A stretch of DNA of 64,000 nt, from NCBI RefSeq assembly GCF_001570545.1, contig NZ_BBXD01000015.1, positions 1 through 64,000 of the forward strand, given 5' to 3'. The stretch is from Herbidospora mongoliensis. GTDB taxonomy: Bacteria > Actinomycetota > Actinomycetes > Streptosporangiales > Streptosporangiaceae. Every line of letters starts with the position of its first letter. Position 1 is the first letter of the stretch. A model generated the notes under the pieces. It worked only from the letters and a program-made list of their open reading frames with translations, made no database searches and was not told the origin of the DNA. The position numbers were made by a program, and so were the translations under genes. Positions 1-8,591 of the stretch are shown piece after piece.

Positions 1-100
1 AGGGGAAACACCCGGTTACATTCCGAACCCGGAAGTTAAGCCCTCCAGCGCCGATGGTACTGCACCGGGGACGGTGTGGGAGAGTAGGACACCGCCGGAC
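1..100 (+). rRNA. 5S ribosomal RNA, 3' part (5' end outside window)
   Basis: The first 100 bases match the 3' five-sixths of an actinobacterial 5S rRNA, including the conserved CCGAACCCGGAAG and GCGCCGATGGTACTG blocks and the closing GGGAGAGTAGGAC segment. About 15-20 bases at the 5' end lie outside the window. It marks the end of an rRNA operon transcribed into this window. Confidence 0.95.
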
Positions 101-110
101 AATTTTCAAC

Positions 111-140
111 GAAAGCCCGACCAGTATTGGTCGGGCTTTC
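111..140 (+). terminator. rRNA operon terminator hairpin
   Basis: A near-perfect inverted repeat (GAAAGCCCGACCA / TGGTCGGGCTTTC, loop GTAT) starts about ten bases after the 5S rRNA. The placement and strength fit an intrinsic terminator for the rRNA operon. Confidence 0.85.
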
Positions 141-326
141 GTCATTTCAGGGCAGGTCCGCATCACCTGCGAACACTTGCTAGGCTGGCGTAGCCGGGCC
201 ACCCTGATGAACGGGTGGCCTTCGTCGCGTCAGAGGAATACGCGACCCACAACAGTGCCCGAACCGCGCACCCCGCCTCGCAGCTGAGACGTAGATCCGT
301 ACGCGGTGGAGCAACAGAGGATCAAA

Positions 327-3155
327 GTGAACAGAGAAGACGGGCGTGACGGCGCGGGCCGTGGCGATGAGAGTAACGACCGACCGGCCGGTGGCCGGGA
401 CGGCGAGAGGAATGACCGCGGCGGTGATAGCCGCAGCGATGGACGCGGCGGTGCCGGCGGCCAGAACGACAGGGGTTCCCGCCCCTTCCGCGCGGACAGC
501 CGAGGCGGCTCCCGCGATGAATCCCGTGGTGGCGGCGGCTTCGGCGGCCGTTTCGGCGTGCGCGACTCCGGCCCCCAGCGGTCCTCGGGTGACCGCGGCG
601 ATCGGCCGCAGCGTCCGTTCAGCGACCGGGGCGACCGTCCCCAGCGGCCCTTCAGCGACCGCGGTGACCGGCCGCAGCGGCCCTTCAGCGACCGCGGTGA
701 CCGCCCGCAGCGTCCGACCGGCGACCGGGGTGACCGGCCGCAGCGCTCCTACGGCGACCGCGACGACCGCCCCCAGCGCCCGACCGGTGACCGTGGCGAT
801 CGCCTGCAGCGGTCCTACGGCGACCGTGGTGACCGGCCGCAGCGGCCGTTCAACGACCGGGGCGACCGTCCCCAGAGGTCTTTCAACGACCGTGGTGACA
901 GGCCCCAGCGCCCGTCCGGCGATCGTGGCGACCGGCCGCAGCGTCCTTATGGTGACCGGGGTGACCGTCCCCAGCGACCCTTCAGCGACCGTGGTGACCG
1001 CCCGCAGCGTCCGACCGGCGACCGGGGTGACCGGCCACAGCGCTCCTACGGCGACCGCGACGACCGCCCCCAGCGCCCGACCGGTGACCGTCCCCCGCGC
1101 CCTTATGGCGACCGTGGTGACCGGCCTCAGCGTTCCTTCAACGATCGTGGCGATCGGCCGCAGCGGCCCTTCAACGACCGTGGTGACCGCCCGCAGCGGT
1201 CCTTCGGTGACCGGGGTGACCGTCCCCAGAGGTCTTTCAACGACCGGGGTGACCGGCCCCAGCGTCCGTACGGGGACCGTGGTGACCGCCCTCAGCGGCC
1301 GTTCAACGACCGTGGCGACCGGCCTGGTTTCCAGAACCGTGACGACCGTCCGCCGCGTCCCGCCGGCGACCGCGATGACCGGCCGCAGCGGTCCTTCCAG
1401 GATCGTGGTGACCGGCCCCAGCGTCCGTTCAACGACCGGGGCGACCGGCCCCAGCGTTCCTATGGTGATCGTGACGACCGGCAGTCCCGACCGTTCCAGA
1501 ACCGGGATGACCGTCCCCCGCGTTCCTACGGGGACCGGGACGACCGTCTGCAGCGGCCGCCGTACCAGAACCGGGACGACCGGCCCCAGCGGTCCTTCCA
1601 GGATCGCGGTGACCGGCCGCAGCGGCCGTCCGGCGACCGGCCCGTTTACGGTGACCGGGATCGGTTCCGCGCCGGGGATCGTCCGCAGCGGCCGTACCAG
1701 AGTCGGGATGACCGCCCTCAGGGGCCGTCCGGCGACCGCGGTGACCGGCCGCAGCGGCCCTTCAACGACCGCGACGATCGGCCGCAGCGGTCGTTCGGCG
1801 ACCGTGACAGCCGGCCCTCCGGCGATCGTCCGCAGCGTAGCTACGGGGATCGGGATGACCGCCCGCAGCGGTCGTTCGGTGACGACCGGAGCGGCAGCCG
1901 CACCCGCTATGGGCGTGACGAGGAGCCGCAGCGCGAGAACGAGGTGCTGCCCGAGCTCGAGGCGGACATCACCGCTGACGAGCTCGACCGCGACGCCCGT
2001 TCCGAGCTGAAGTCGCTGCAGGGCGACGTCGCCGAGCTGGTGGCTCTGCACCTGGTCGCGGCGACGCGGGCGCTGGCCGCGGAAGACGTGGACAAGGCCT
2101 ACGAGCACGCCAAGGTCGCGCGACGGTTCGCGGGACGCATCGGCGTCGTCCGGGAGGCGGTGGGCATCGCCGCCTACCACGCCGGACAGTACGCCGAGGC
2201 GCTCAGCGACCTGCGGGCCGCCCGGCGGATGACCGGGTCCGAGGCCTTCCTTCCGATCATGGCCGACTGCGAGCGCGGCATGGGCCGACCGGAGCGCGCT
2301 CTCGACCTGGTCAAGTCCAAGGAAGCCGAGAAGCTCGACCGGTCCGGTGCGATCGAACTGGCCATCGTCGAGTCGGGTGCCCGGCGCGACCTGGGCCAGC
2401 TCGACGCCGCGGTCGTGACCCTTCAGCGCCTGCCCGAGCTCCGCGACCCGAAGCCCCGCGAGTGGTCGGCCCGCCTGGCCTTCGCCTACGCCGACGCCCT
2501 CGCGGCGGCCGGCCACGCGAGCGCCGCGACCGACTGGTTCGGCCGAGCCGCCTCCTTCGACGGAGACGGCGAGACCGACGCGGCCGAGCGCTACGCGGAG
2601 CTGACCGGCGCCCTGATCGAGGACCTCGAAGAGGACGACTCCGACGACGAGGGCATCGACACCGAGACGGGTGCCGGTACCGAGGCCTCTGACGAGGACT
2701 CGGACGGCGACGACTTCGACGATGACGACGACTCCGACGACGAGCCCGCCGCGCATGTCGCCGGCGACGTCTCCGACGAAGACGACCTTGACGGTGAGGA
2801 CGACGAGTCTCCGGCGCGTGCCACCGACGAGGTCTCTGACGAGGCCTCCGACGGAGACTTCGACGATGACGACGACTCCGACGACGGCGACTCCGGTGCA
2901 CGTGCGGCCGGGAACGCCTCCGACGATGACTCTGACGACGAGCCCGCCGATGGCGTGGCCGACGAGGACGACTCCGACTTCGAAGACGACCTCGACGACG
3001 ACGATGACGAGGAGCAGCCCACTGCCCCGGCGAAGGCGAAAGCCGAGCCTGTGGCCGACAGGAAGCCCGCCGAGGAAGCCAGTTTCGGACCGGCCTTCAT
3101 CGAACCGAACTACGGCGACGTCCTCGACGGACCGCCGAGCAAGCCGGAGGCCTGA
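327..3155 (+). CDS. giant RGD-repeat / TPR-like / acidic-tail protein
   Basis: Encodes about 942 residues in three parts. Residues ~1-80 are Gly/Arg/Asp rich. Residues ~85-535 are an array of roughly 35-40 units of about 11 residues built on DRGDRPQRPF(S/N), with some DRDDRPQRSYG variants. Residues ~555-780 are an Ala/Leu/Arg-rich helical domain resembling TPR repeats. The tail (~790-920) is Asp/Glu/Ser rich (runs of DDDDSDDE). GTG at 327 is chosen because AGAGGA lies five bases upstream; an in-frame GTG at 306 lacks an SD. Repeat and tail have opposite charge, so self-association or RNA/ribosome binding is plausible, but this is inference. Related TPR proteins sit upstream of the HAD gene in Streptomyces. 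No enzyme motif is seen. Confidence 0.85.
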   Translation: MNREDGRDGAGRGDESNDRPAGGRDGERNDRGGDSRSDGRGGAGGQNDRGSRPFRADSRGGSRDESRGGGGFGGRFGVRDSGPQRSSGDRGDRPQRPFSDRGDRPQRPFSDRGDRPQRPFSDRGDRPQRPTGDRGDRPQRSYGDRDDRPQRPTGDRGDRLQRSYGDRGDRPQRPFNDRGDRPQRSFNDRGDRPQRPSGDRGDRPQRPYGDRGDRPQRPFSDRGDRPQRPTGDRGDRPQRSYGDRDDRPQRPTGDRPPRPYGDRGDRPQRSFNDRGDRPQRPFNDRGDRPQRSFGDRGDRPQRSFNDRGDRPQRPYGDRGDRPQRPFNDRGDRPGFQNRDDRPPRPAGDRDDRPQRSFQDRGDRPQRPFNDRGDRPQRSYGDRDDRQSRPFQNRDDRPPRSYGDRDDRLQRPPYQNRDDRPQRSFQDRGDRPQRPSGDRPVYGDRDRFRAGDRPQRPYQSRDDRPQGPSGDRGDRPQRPFNDRDDRPQRSFGDRDSRPSGDRPQRSYGDRDDRPQRSFGDDRSGSRTRYGRDEEPQRENEVLPELEADITADELDRDARSELKSLQGDVAELVALHLVAATRALAAEDVDKAYEHAKVARRFAGRIGVVREAVGIAAYHAGQYAEALSDLRAARRMTGSEAFLPIMADCERGMGRPERALDLVKSKEAEKLDRSGAIELAIVESGARRDLGQLDAAVVTLQRLPELRDPKPREWSARLAFAYADALAAAGHASAATDWFGRAASFDGDGETDAAERYAELTGALIEDLEEDDSDDEGIDTETGAGTEASDEDSDGDDFDDDDDSDDEPAAHVAGDVSDEDDLDGEDDESPARATDEVSDEASDGDFDDDDDSDDGDSGARAAGNASDDDSDDEPADGVADEDDSDFEDDLDDDDDEEQPTAPAKAKAEPVADRKPAEEASFGPAFIEPNYGDVLDGPPSKPEA

Positions 3156-3167
3156 TCAGGCCTCCGG
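3144..3167. terminator. perfect 24-bp palindrome at convergent stop codons
   Basis: CCGGAGGCCTGA and its exact complement meet between 3155 and 3156, so both convergent genes use this palindrome for their last codons and stop. It could act as a bidirectional terminator, although there is no T-run. Confidence 0.5.
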
Positions 3168-4082
3168 GCGGTCGAGCCAGTGCATGATCCCCGCCAGGTT
3201 CGGCTCCGTGCCGCTGAGCATCTCGATGTGCTCAGCGGCCTTGTCGCCGGGAGTGGGCCGGGCATACCGGTCACGGGTGCGCTGGTCGACCATGGCCACG
3301 GCGTGGTCGAGGTCGAGTTGCTCGCCCTTCGCCTGCTTGGCCAGATCCACCCAGATCAGTAGTTCCTCTGCGGATCGCGCCAGAATCGATCCGACGTCGT
3401 CGACCGGGCCGTAGTGGCTGAAAAGCAGCCGCTGCGGCCCGAGCGCTTCGAAGAGGGCGATCGACGCCAATGCCGTGTCGAGATCGAAATCCGGCGGCGG
3501 CGTGGACGGCCGGACATCTCCGGTGTCGGGGATGTAGACCCCCGCCGCGTCCCCGACGTACAGATCACCCGTCAGCGAGTCGACCAGCCCGACGTGATGC
3601 TTGGCGTGCCCCGGCGAGTAATGGCTGGTCAGCTGCCGTCCGTTGCCCAGATCGATCGCCCCGGTGTCGCCGAGGGCGCGGATCCGGGCCGCGTCGGTCG
3701 GCTTCAGCATCCCGAAAAGGGTGTCCAGCCGATCACCCCAGACCATCCGGGCACTCGACATCAACCGTGACGGATCGGCCAGATGCCGGGCCCCTTTCTC
3801 GTGTACGACGATCTCCGCCTCCGGGAACATGCCGGAGATGTCACCCACGCCACCCGCGTGGTCGAGGTGAATGTGCGTCACGACGACCGTCGCGAGATCG
3901 CCGGGCCCGACGCCGAGCGACGCCAGCGCGTCCCGGACGACCGGCGCCGACGTCGACGTACCCGTCTCCACCAGGCATGGCCGGTCACCGAGAATCAGAT
4001 ATCCGGCGGTGATTCCGGCGTATCCGGCCAGTCGCGTGTCGATTTCATACACGTCTCCGCCGAGCGGGGTCACGTTTTCCAC
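3156..4082 (-). CDS. metallo-beta-lactamase fold hydrolase
   Basis: 308 residues starting at GTG (4082), with GAGGTGA a few bases upstream. The zinc-binding signature THIHLDHAGG is near residue 69. A GHAKHHVG segment (~170), a D of VGDAAG (~188) and a later FSHYGP supply the remaining metal ligands expected of the superfamily. The C-terminal ~90 residues form a helical extension. The general fold is secure, but the substrate (glyoxalase II-like, lactonase or other) cannot be told. It converges on the repeat protein and is divergent from the ssb-like gene. Confidence 0.85.
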   Translation of the reverse strand: MENVTPLGGDVYEIDTRLAGYAGITAGYLILGDRPCLVETGTSTSAPVVRDALASLGVGPGDLATVVVTHIHLDHAGGVGDISGMFPEAEIVVHEKGARHLADPSRLMSSARMVWGDRLDTLFGMLKPTDAARIRALGDTGAIDLGNGRQLTSHYSPGHAKHHVGLVDSLTGDLYVGDAAGVYIPDTGDVRPSTPPPDFDLDTALASIALFEALGPQRLLFSHYGPVDDVGSILARSAEELLIWVDLAKQAKGEQLDLDHAVAMVDQRTRDRYARPTPGDKAAEHIEMLSGTEPNLAGIMHWLDRPEA

Positions 4083-4182
4083 AGCTCACCTCATAGCGAG
4101 AACGGGTTCTCACAGAACGGCTTTCGACCAGCAGGGGCAGCAGCCTAGTCACCGACAGTGGTGCCCGAGAGAAGGGGATCAC

Positions 4183-4575
4183 ATGTCAGTTGATCAAATG
4201 GTGAGCGTCCCCGCCCACCACAACGAGGTCATCCTGGTAGGCCGTTTGTCCAAGGCCCCGGAGTCCCGCCTGCTGCCCAGCGGCGCCGAACTCACCCAAT
4301 GGAGACTCGCGGTCCGCCGCCCCGTCCCCGAAAACGCCAAGGGCCGCGCCGACGCGATCGAGTGCGTGACCTACGACCCCATGGTCCGCGACGCCCTGAC
4401 GGGCCTGACCGTAGACGACGTGATCGAGGTCCAGGGCGCCTTGCGCCGCCGCTGGTGGCGAGGCGGCAGCGCTTTCGAGGTCGAGGTCCGCTCGGTACGT
4501 CTGGCCCACCGGGCCGCCGTCGCGTCGTCCAGTCAGGGGGATACGGAGAGGGACCCGGAGGATCCGTCGGGGTGA
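4183..4575 (+). CDS. ssb: single-stranded DNA-binding protein (OB fold), short
   Basis: 130 residues from ATG 4183, with AAGGGG eight bases upstream. The pattern NEVILVGRLSKAPESRLLPSG followed by LTQWRLAV, an ECVTYD segment and VIEVQGALRRRWWRGG fits a SSB/PriB-type OB fold. It lacks the Gly/Pro-rich linker and acidic tip of the housekeeping SSB, so it is probably an accessory paralogue. The C-terminus is short and polar (ending EDPSG). It stands alone. Confidence 0.8.
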   Translation: MSVDQMVSVPAHHNEVILVGRLSKAPESRLLPSGAELTQWRLAVRRPVPENAKGRADAIECVTYDPMVRDALTGLTVDDVIEVQGALRRRWWRGGSAFEVEVRSVRLAHRAAVASSSQGDTERDPEDPSG

Positions 4576-4964
4576 AGACTGAGCCTGGCCAGGGTGCGCT
4601 CATCGCGGGTCGTGGCTCGACCGGCGCGCACCGGAGGATCAGCGACGGCTCGCGGCGCTTTCATCCCCGGTGGACGCGCCGGTCCAGCAGCAGGGCTTCG
4701 CCTCAAATCATGCAGGAGCGAGAGATCAGCAAGGGGGACAGCCGAGCGCGAGGGCGACGGGTCGAGCATGGTGATCTTCGCTGCGATGGAGGTCGGCTCA
4801 CCTGCATGTTGGGCGACGGGAAGCTCTTGGTCCAGGGCCGATTGGGCATCAGTCCGAATTGCGATCGGCTGCGGCGTGCCGGGGATCCGCGCGGGCTCAA
4901 GCTGGTGTGGTGTCGGGCCGGCTGTTTCAGAGTCGCTCAGTTCGTGGCCCGGCTCTTGGGCTGG
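4576..4964. other. intergenic region without a recognised gene
   Basis: About 390 bases between the ssb-like and DUF1015 genes. Open frames crossing it have no recognisable family, unusual amino-acid composition and no good SD. The base composition looks less GC-skewed at third positions than in the neighbours. It may be decayed sequence. I see no hairpin terminator I would trust. Confidence 0.5.
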
Positions 4965-6194
4965 TCAGTCGGTGGCGAAGGTTCTCAGGACCAGGCCTGT
5001 TGCGGGCTTGGGGCTGAAGGAGGTCGATTTTCGTGGGACGCGTTCGCCTTCCTCGGCTACGGCGAAGACGTCTGTCGCGTTCAGAGGGCGCATCAGGACG
5101 GCGGTGCCGTTGCTCTCGTGGGCCAGGCGGGCGGCGGTGGCGTGGTCGTGGTGGACGATCTGGACCTGCTGTTCGTCGTCCTCGATGCCCCAGACCTTGG
5201 GGAGGAGGAACTCGTTCAGGACGGCTGTCTCCAGGGAGCGCCAGCGTTCTGACCGGTCCGTGGGCATGGCCAGGTTCAACTGGAGGGGGTCGGGGTCGGT
5301 GAGGAGGTGGGCGGGGCCGCCTGCCGTCACCACGTAGGCCGGGCCCTTGGCGTCGGCCAGGGCGGTCAGGGCTTCGTCGAGGTCGGGGTACTCGTGTACC
5401 TGCCAGGCGCCCTTGGCGCGGGCGACCGCTTCGCTGACCGGGAGGTCGGGGATCACGCGGTGGATCGCCTTCAGGTCTGGGGGGTAGGCGGTCGAGTCGA
5501 CGAGGTAGGCGAGGCCGCCGTCCCAGGGGCCGGGTTCGTCGTGTTCGGCCTGGAGTTCGCGGTAGGTGGCGTAGCGGTGGTGGCCGTCGGCGATCATGGC
5601 GCGGTGGGTGGCCAGGTCGGTGGCGATCTTGTCCAGGTCGGCGGGGTCGGTGATGGCCCAGAGGCGGTGGCGGGTGGTGTCGTTCAGGGTGACGTCCACC
5701 AGTGGGGTTCTCGTCGCGGCCACTTCCTCGACCGAGGCGGTGGCGGGGCCGTTGCCGGCGTACAGGAGGAAGATCGGTTCCAGGTTGGCCTGGGTGGTGC
5801 GCATGAGGGCCAGGCGGTCGGCCACGGGGCCGGGCATCACGTTCTCGTGGGGGAGGACGGCGTCGGAGCCGACTCCCACGGCGCCGATCAGGCCGCGCTG
5901 GACGAAGCCGGGGGCGCTCTGTTCGTACACATAGAGAGCGGGGGTCTCGTCGGCGGCCAGGATTCCCTCGCTGAACCAGGTGGCCAAGGCGTCGCGGGCC
6001 TCGGAGTAGTGGCCGGGAAGGATCAGCCGGACCACGTTGTTCGGATGGGCGTCAGCCAGCCGCCGGGCTTCGGCGGGGGAGATGAGGTCATACGGCGGGG
6101 AGGTCACGGCGCTCAGGTCGTCGGCCGTGTACCGCACGCCGCGGAACGGGCGCAGCACCAGTCCCGCCCGTTCAGATCTCTCCATATCGGGCAT
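4965..6194 (-). CDS. DUF1015 family protein
   Basis: About 409 residues. The N-terminal GLVLRPFRGVRY, followed by TSPPYDLISP, is the hallmark of the DUF1015 family, and an IADGHHRYATYREL motif (~residues 208-221) is also typical. The biochemical role is not established. The start is uncertain: ATG 6194 is used here, while GTG 6221 and ATG 6185 are alternatives, and none has a clear SD. It is divergent from the TPR gene at 6271 with a short shared promoter region. Confidence 0.85.
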   Translation of the reverse strand: MPDMERSERAGLVLRPFRGVRYTADDLSAVTSPPYDLISPAEARRLADAHPNNVVRLILPGHYSEARDALATWFSEGILAADETPALYVYEQSAPGFVQRGLIGAVGVGSDAVLPHENVMPGPVADRLALMRTTQANLEPIFLLYAGNGPATASVEEVAATRTPLVDVTLNDTTRHRLWAITDPADLDKIATDLATHRAMIADGHHRYATYRELQAEHDEPGPWDGGLAYLVDSTAYPPDLKAIHRVIPDLPVSEAVARAKGAWQVHEYPDLDEALTALADAKGPAYVVTAGGPAHLLTDPDPLQLNLAMPTDRSERWRSLETAVLNEFLLPKVWGIEDDEQQVQIVHHDHATAARLAHESNGTAVLMRPLNATDVFAVAEEGERVPRKSTSFSPKPATGLVLRTFATD

Positions 6195-6270
6195 GCTGCC
6201 ATAAAGGCCCAGACTCCCCACTGCCGCGGTGCCCGGTTGGAGTCGAAATCGGAAAGCAGGAGGCCCTCGC

Positions 6271-6693
6271 GTGACCGAGCATGATCAGAATGGAGCGGGA
6301 GATGCGTCCGGCGGCCCGTCGGGCGATGTGTACGAGTGGTACCAGCGCGGTGTGAAGCTTCTCGCGGAGGGCAGCCCGGCTGCGGCGGCGGCGCTGCTGG
6401 AGCGCGCGGCCGGTGCCGAACCCGAGGCCCGGAGCATTCGCGAGGCGCTGGCTCGGGCCCAGTTCAACTCGCGGCGGTACGAAGAGGCGGCAACCAGCTT
6501 CCGCTGGATCGTCGCCGCCAACCCGGCCGAAGACTACGCCTACTACGGTCTCGGTATGGCACTTTGGCGAACCGGCGACATCGAAGGCGCCCAGGAACCC
6601 CTGGCCGTCGCTGTCGCGATGCGTCCCGACGAACGTAACTACGTCTCCGCCCTCACCCAGATCCGGGCGACCCTGCGCGCGAGGCGCGCGTGA
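6271..6693 (+). CDS. small tetratricopeptide-repeat protein
   Basis: 140 residues starting at GTG 6271 with GGAGG seven bases upstream; the longer frame from 6229 lacks an SD. It carries about three TPR-like helix pairs, for example DVYEWYQRGVKLLAEG, RYEEAATSFRWIVAANP and AYYGLGMALWRTGD. The stop overlaps the HAD start by GTGA, so the two are translationally coupled. A TPR protein directly before this HAD gene is a conserved actinobacterial arrangement. It is probably a protein-interaction adaptor. Confidence 0.8.
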   Translation: MTEHDQNGAGDASGGPSGDVYEWYQRGVKLLAEGSPAAAAALLERAAGAEPEARSIREALARAQFNSRRYEEAATSFRWIVAANPAEDYAYYGLGMALWRTGDIEGAQEPLAVAVAMRPDERNYVSALTQIRATLRARRA

Positions 6694-7679
6694 ACCACCT
6701 GCTCGACGCGTACGACACCCTGCTCCTCGACCTCGACGGTGTGGTCTACCTGGGACGGCACGCCGTCCCCGGCGCACCGGAGGCGCTGGCCCTGGCCCGG
6801 GAGCGGGGGGTACGCCTGGCTTACGTGACCAACAACGCCTCCCGCACCCCGGCGGCGATCGCCGAACACCTGACGCACCTCGGGGTGCCCGCCTCCCCCG
6901 AAGACGTGGTGACCTCCGCGCAGGCCGCCGCCCGACTGGTGGCGGAGCACGTGCCCGCCGGGTCTCCCGTGCTGGTCGTCGGCGGGATGGGCCTGCGGTC
7001 CGCGCTCCGCGCCCACGGGCTGCGGCCGGTGAGCACCGCGCTGGAGGGGCCGGCGGCGGTCGTCCAGGGGATCTGGGACGGGATCTCCTACGGGCTGCTC
7101 AGTGAGGGGACCCTCGCGGTTCGCGGCGGGGCGTGGTTCGTGGCGGCCAACCAGGACAGCACGATGCCGACCGACCGGGGCGAGATGCCCGGGAACGGGT
7201 CGATGCTGAAGGTGATCGTGACCGCTACCGGGGTGACACCGGTGGTGGCGGGGAAGCCGGAGCCGCCGCTGCACCGGGAGTCGATGATCCGCACCGGGGC
7301 GCAGCGGCCCCTGATCGTCGGCGACCGTCTCGACACCGACATCGAAGGGGGCAACAGGGCCGGGGTCGACAGCCTCTTGGTGCTGACCGGGGTGGCCACC
7401 CCGCTCGACCTGCTGACCGCGGTGCCGGTGCATCGGCCTACGCACGTGTCGGCTGACCTGTCCGGGCTGCACCAGCCTGCCGCTTCGGCGCGGCCTGTCG
7501 ACGGTGGATGGGAGTGCGGGGGGTGGCAGGCGTCCTGGGACGATGGGCGGCTGCGGCTCGCTGGGAGCGGGGATTCGATCGACGCGTTGCGTGCGGCATG
7601 CGCCGCCACGTGGGCTGGCGTGGGAGATGGGCGAGCCGAGGAGGACGCGGTCAAGCCCGCGCTCAAGGCTTTGGGATAG
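6690..7679 (+). CDS. HAD superfamily (IIA, NagD-like) phosphatase
   Basis: 329 residues. Motif I is LLLDLDGVVYLG, with nucleophile D14 and acid/base D16. The TNNAS motif follows (~residue 47), then GKPEPPLH with the conserved Lys, and VGDRLDTDIEGGNRAG as motif IV. The cap location is that of class IIA, and family members dephosphorylate small phosphosugars, glycerol phosphate or pyridoxal phosphate. The C-terminal ~85 residues extend beyond the usual ~260-residue core. The GTG start overlaps the TPR stop. Confidence 0.9.
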   Translation: MNHLLDAYDTLLLDLDGVVYLGRHAVPGAPEALALARERGVRLAYVTNNASRTPAAIAEHLTHLGVPASPEDVVTSAQAAARLVAEHVPAGSPVLVVGGMGLRSALRAHGLRPVSTALEGPAAVVQGIWDGISYGLLSEGTLAVRGGAWFVAANQDSTMPTDRGEMPGNGSMLKVIVTATGVTPVVAGKPEPPLHRESMIRTGAQRPLIVGDRLDTDIEGGNRAGVDSLLVLTGVATPLDLLTAVPVHRPTHVSADLSGLHQPAASARPVDGGWECGGWQASWDDGRLRLAGSGDSIDALRAACAATWAGVGDGRAEEDAVKPALKALG

Positions 7680-8122
7680 GCGCGGCGGGAAGAGCTGTTC
7701 GGTGGCGGATTCGCGCCGCTCTTGGCCATGGGCGTTCGCGGCGGTCCCGCTACGGACTTCGGGCTTGAGATACATGCTGTGGCGGCGTGGGTGGCTTGGT
7801 GGCCCGCGCCGCTTCTGGTTTTGGTCGGGTGTGGTGGGGACGGGTCGCTGAATGGCCAATCCGCGTCGTGCTCCCCGCTGTGGAATATGCGGGGAAGAGT
7901 TGCTCGGGGGTGAACTCATGCTGCGGGTCGGGCCTTGGGCGCGGTGGGCTGGGTTGCTCGATGGCGTAGGCGCGGGGAGTCGCTGAGCTCGCATTGACAT
8001 GTTTCGTCGCGCGGAATTGTCGTCCGCGCGACGTTTCTGTCCGGCGAGAGCTTTTGGGGTTGAGGGGGCTCGGGAGCTGGATTTCGGGGTGGGTTTGGCG
8101 GGGGCGTACTGGACGGGGGTTT
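7680..8122. other. long intergenic region, terminator only
   Basis: About 440 bases between the convergent HAD and SCP2 genes. Small open frames are shadows with no family resemblance. The only structure seen is the strong hairpin at 8005-8033. Confidence 0.5.
8005..8040 (+). terminator. intrinsic terminator hairpin
   Basis: An 11-bp perfect stem, CGTCGCGCGGA / TCCGCGCGACG, with a 7-base loop followed by TTTCTGT on the plus strand. It is placed between convergent genes. Confidence 0.7.
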
Positions 8123-8470
8123 TCAGAGGAGGCGGCGGAGGCGGAGGAGGTCGCCCAGGCTCGCGTCGATTTTCACTCTGCCGCCGAAAAGGGCGCGGGC
8201 CATGTCGAGTTCGCCGTTGACGAGGGCGATGAGGTCTTGGCTGCCCAAGGTGAGTTTCACTTCGGCGGGGTGGCCGTCGGCCGGGGGGATGTCGGTGAAG
8301 GGGTCGAGGCCGTCGCGGTGAATGCGGCCGTAGAAGGTGACGTTCAGGTCGGAGATGCGGCATTGGACTCTGCGCTCGACGACATGTTTGGCGCGGTCGT
8401 CGGGGCTGATCTCGTGGAACTGCTCGCCCAATTTGTCCAATGCGGCACGGCATTCTTCGATCGTCGCCAT
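8123..8470 (-). CDS. SCP2 sterol-binding-domain protein
   Basis: 115 residues. Length and pattern (VQCRISDLNVTFYGRI, then PAEVKLTLGSQDLIALVNGELDMARALFGGRVKID) fit a free-standing SCP2 lipid-carrier domain; the GELDMARALFGGRVKIDG-type strand-helix end is characteristic. These domains bind fatty acyl chains or sterol-like lipids. It is divergent from the phasin/H1-like gene, with a candidate shared operator between them. The ATG start at 8470 follows a GGGGGA-type SD. Confidence 0.85.
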   Translation of the reverse strand: MATIEECRAALDKLGEQFHEISPDDRAKHVVERRVQCRISDLNVTFYGRIHRDGLDPFTDIPPADGHPAEVKLTLGSQDLIALVNGELDMARALFGGRVKIDASLGDLLRLRRLL

Positions 8471-8507
8471 GCGTCATCCCCCTTAAGCCAGGACCGGTCA
8501 AATGCCC

Positions 8508-8529
8508 ATCTACCAACGGACGGTAGCGT
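8508..8529. promoter_or_regulatory. TetR-type operator candidate
   Basis: CTACC (8510-8514) and GGTAG (8522-8526) form an inverted repeat around AACGGAC, in the divergent region of the SCP2 and phasin-like genes. Spacing and the ACC...GGT edges resemble TetR-family operators. No regulator is encoded next to it. Confidence 0.4.
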
Positions 8530-8591
8530 TCAACCTGAGTACTACGCGAAATCTGGCACGTGGGGGCGTGTCAGGTGACAAGGGGGTTCGC

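Noticed and set aside
600-1900. CRISPR-like regular repeats
   Set aside because: The 33-base periodicity is coding: repeats vary at third positions, there are no unique spacers and the translation is a coherent protein repeat.
346-2010. 554-residue plus-strand frame overlapping the repeat gene
   Set aside because: It is another frame of the same 33-base repeat, ends before the conserved helical domain and has no family features.
180-2756. 858-residue open frame antisense to the repeat protein
   Set aside because: It mirrors the repetitive DNA of the plus-strand gene (RPLRPVTTV-type repeats), has no SD and no domain; the repeat period keeps the frame open by chance.
8013-8035. SigR-type promoter GGAAT...GTT
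   Set aside because: The spacer is 15 rather than 18-19 bases, and the sequence is explained by the terminator hairpin at 8005-8033.
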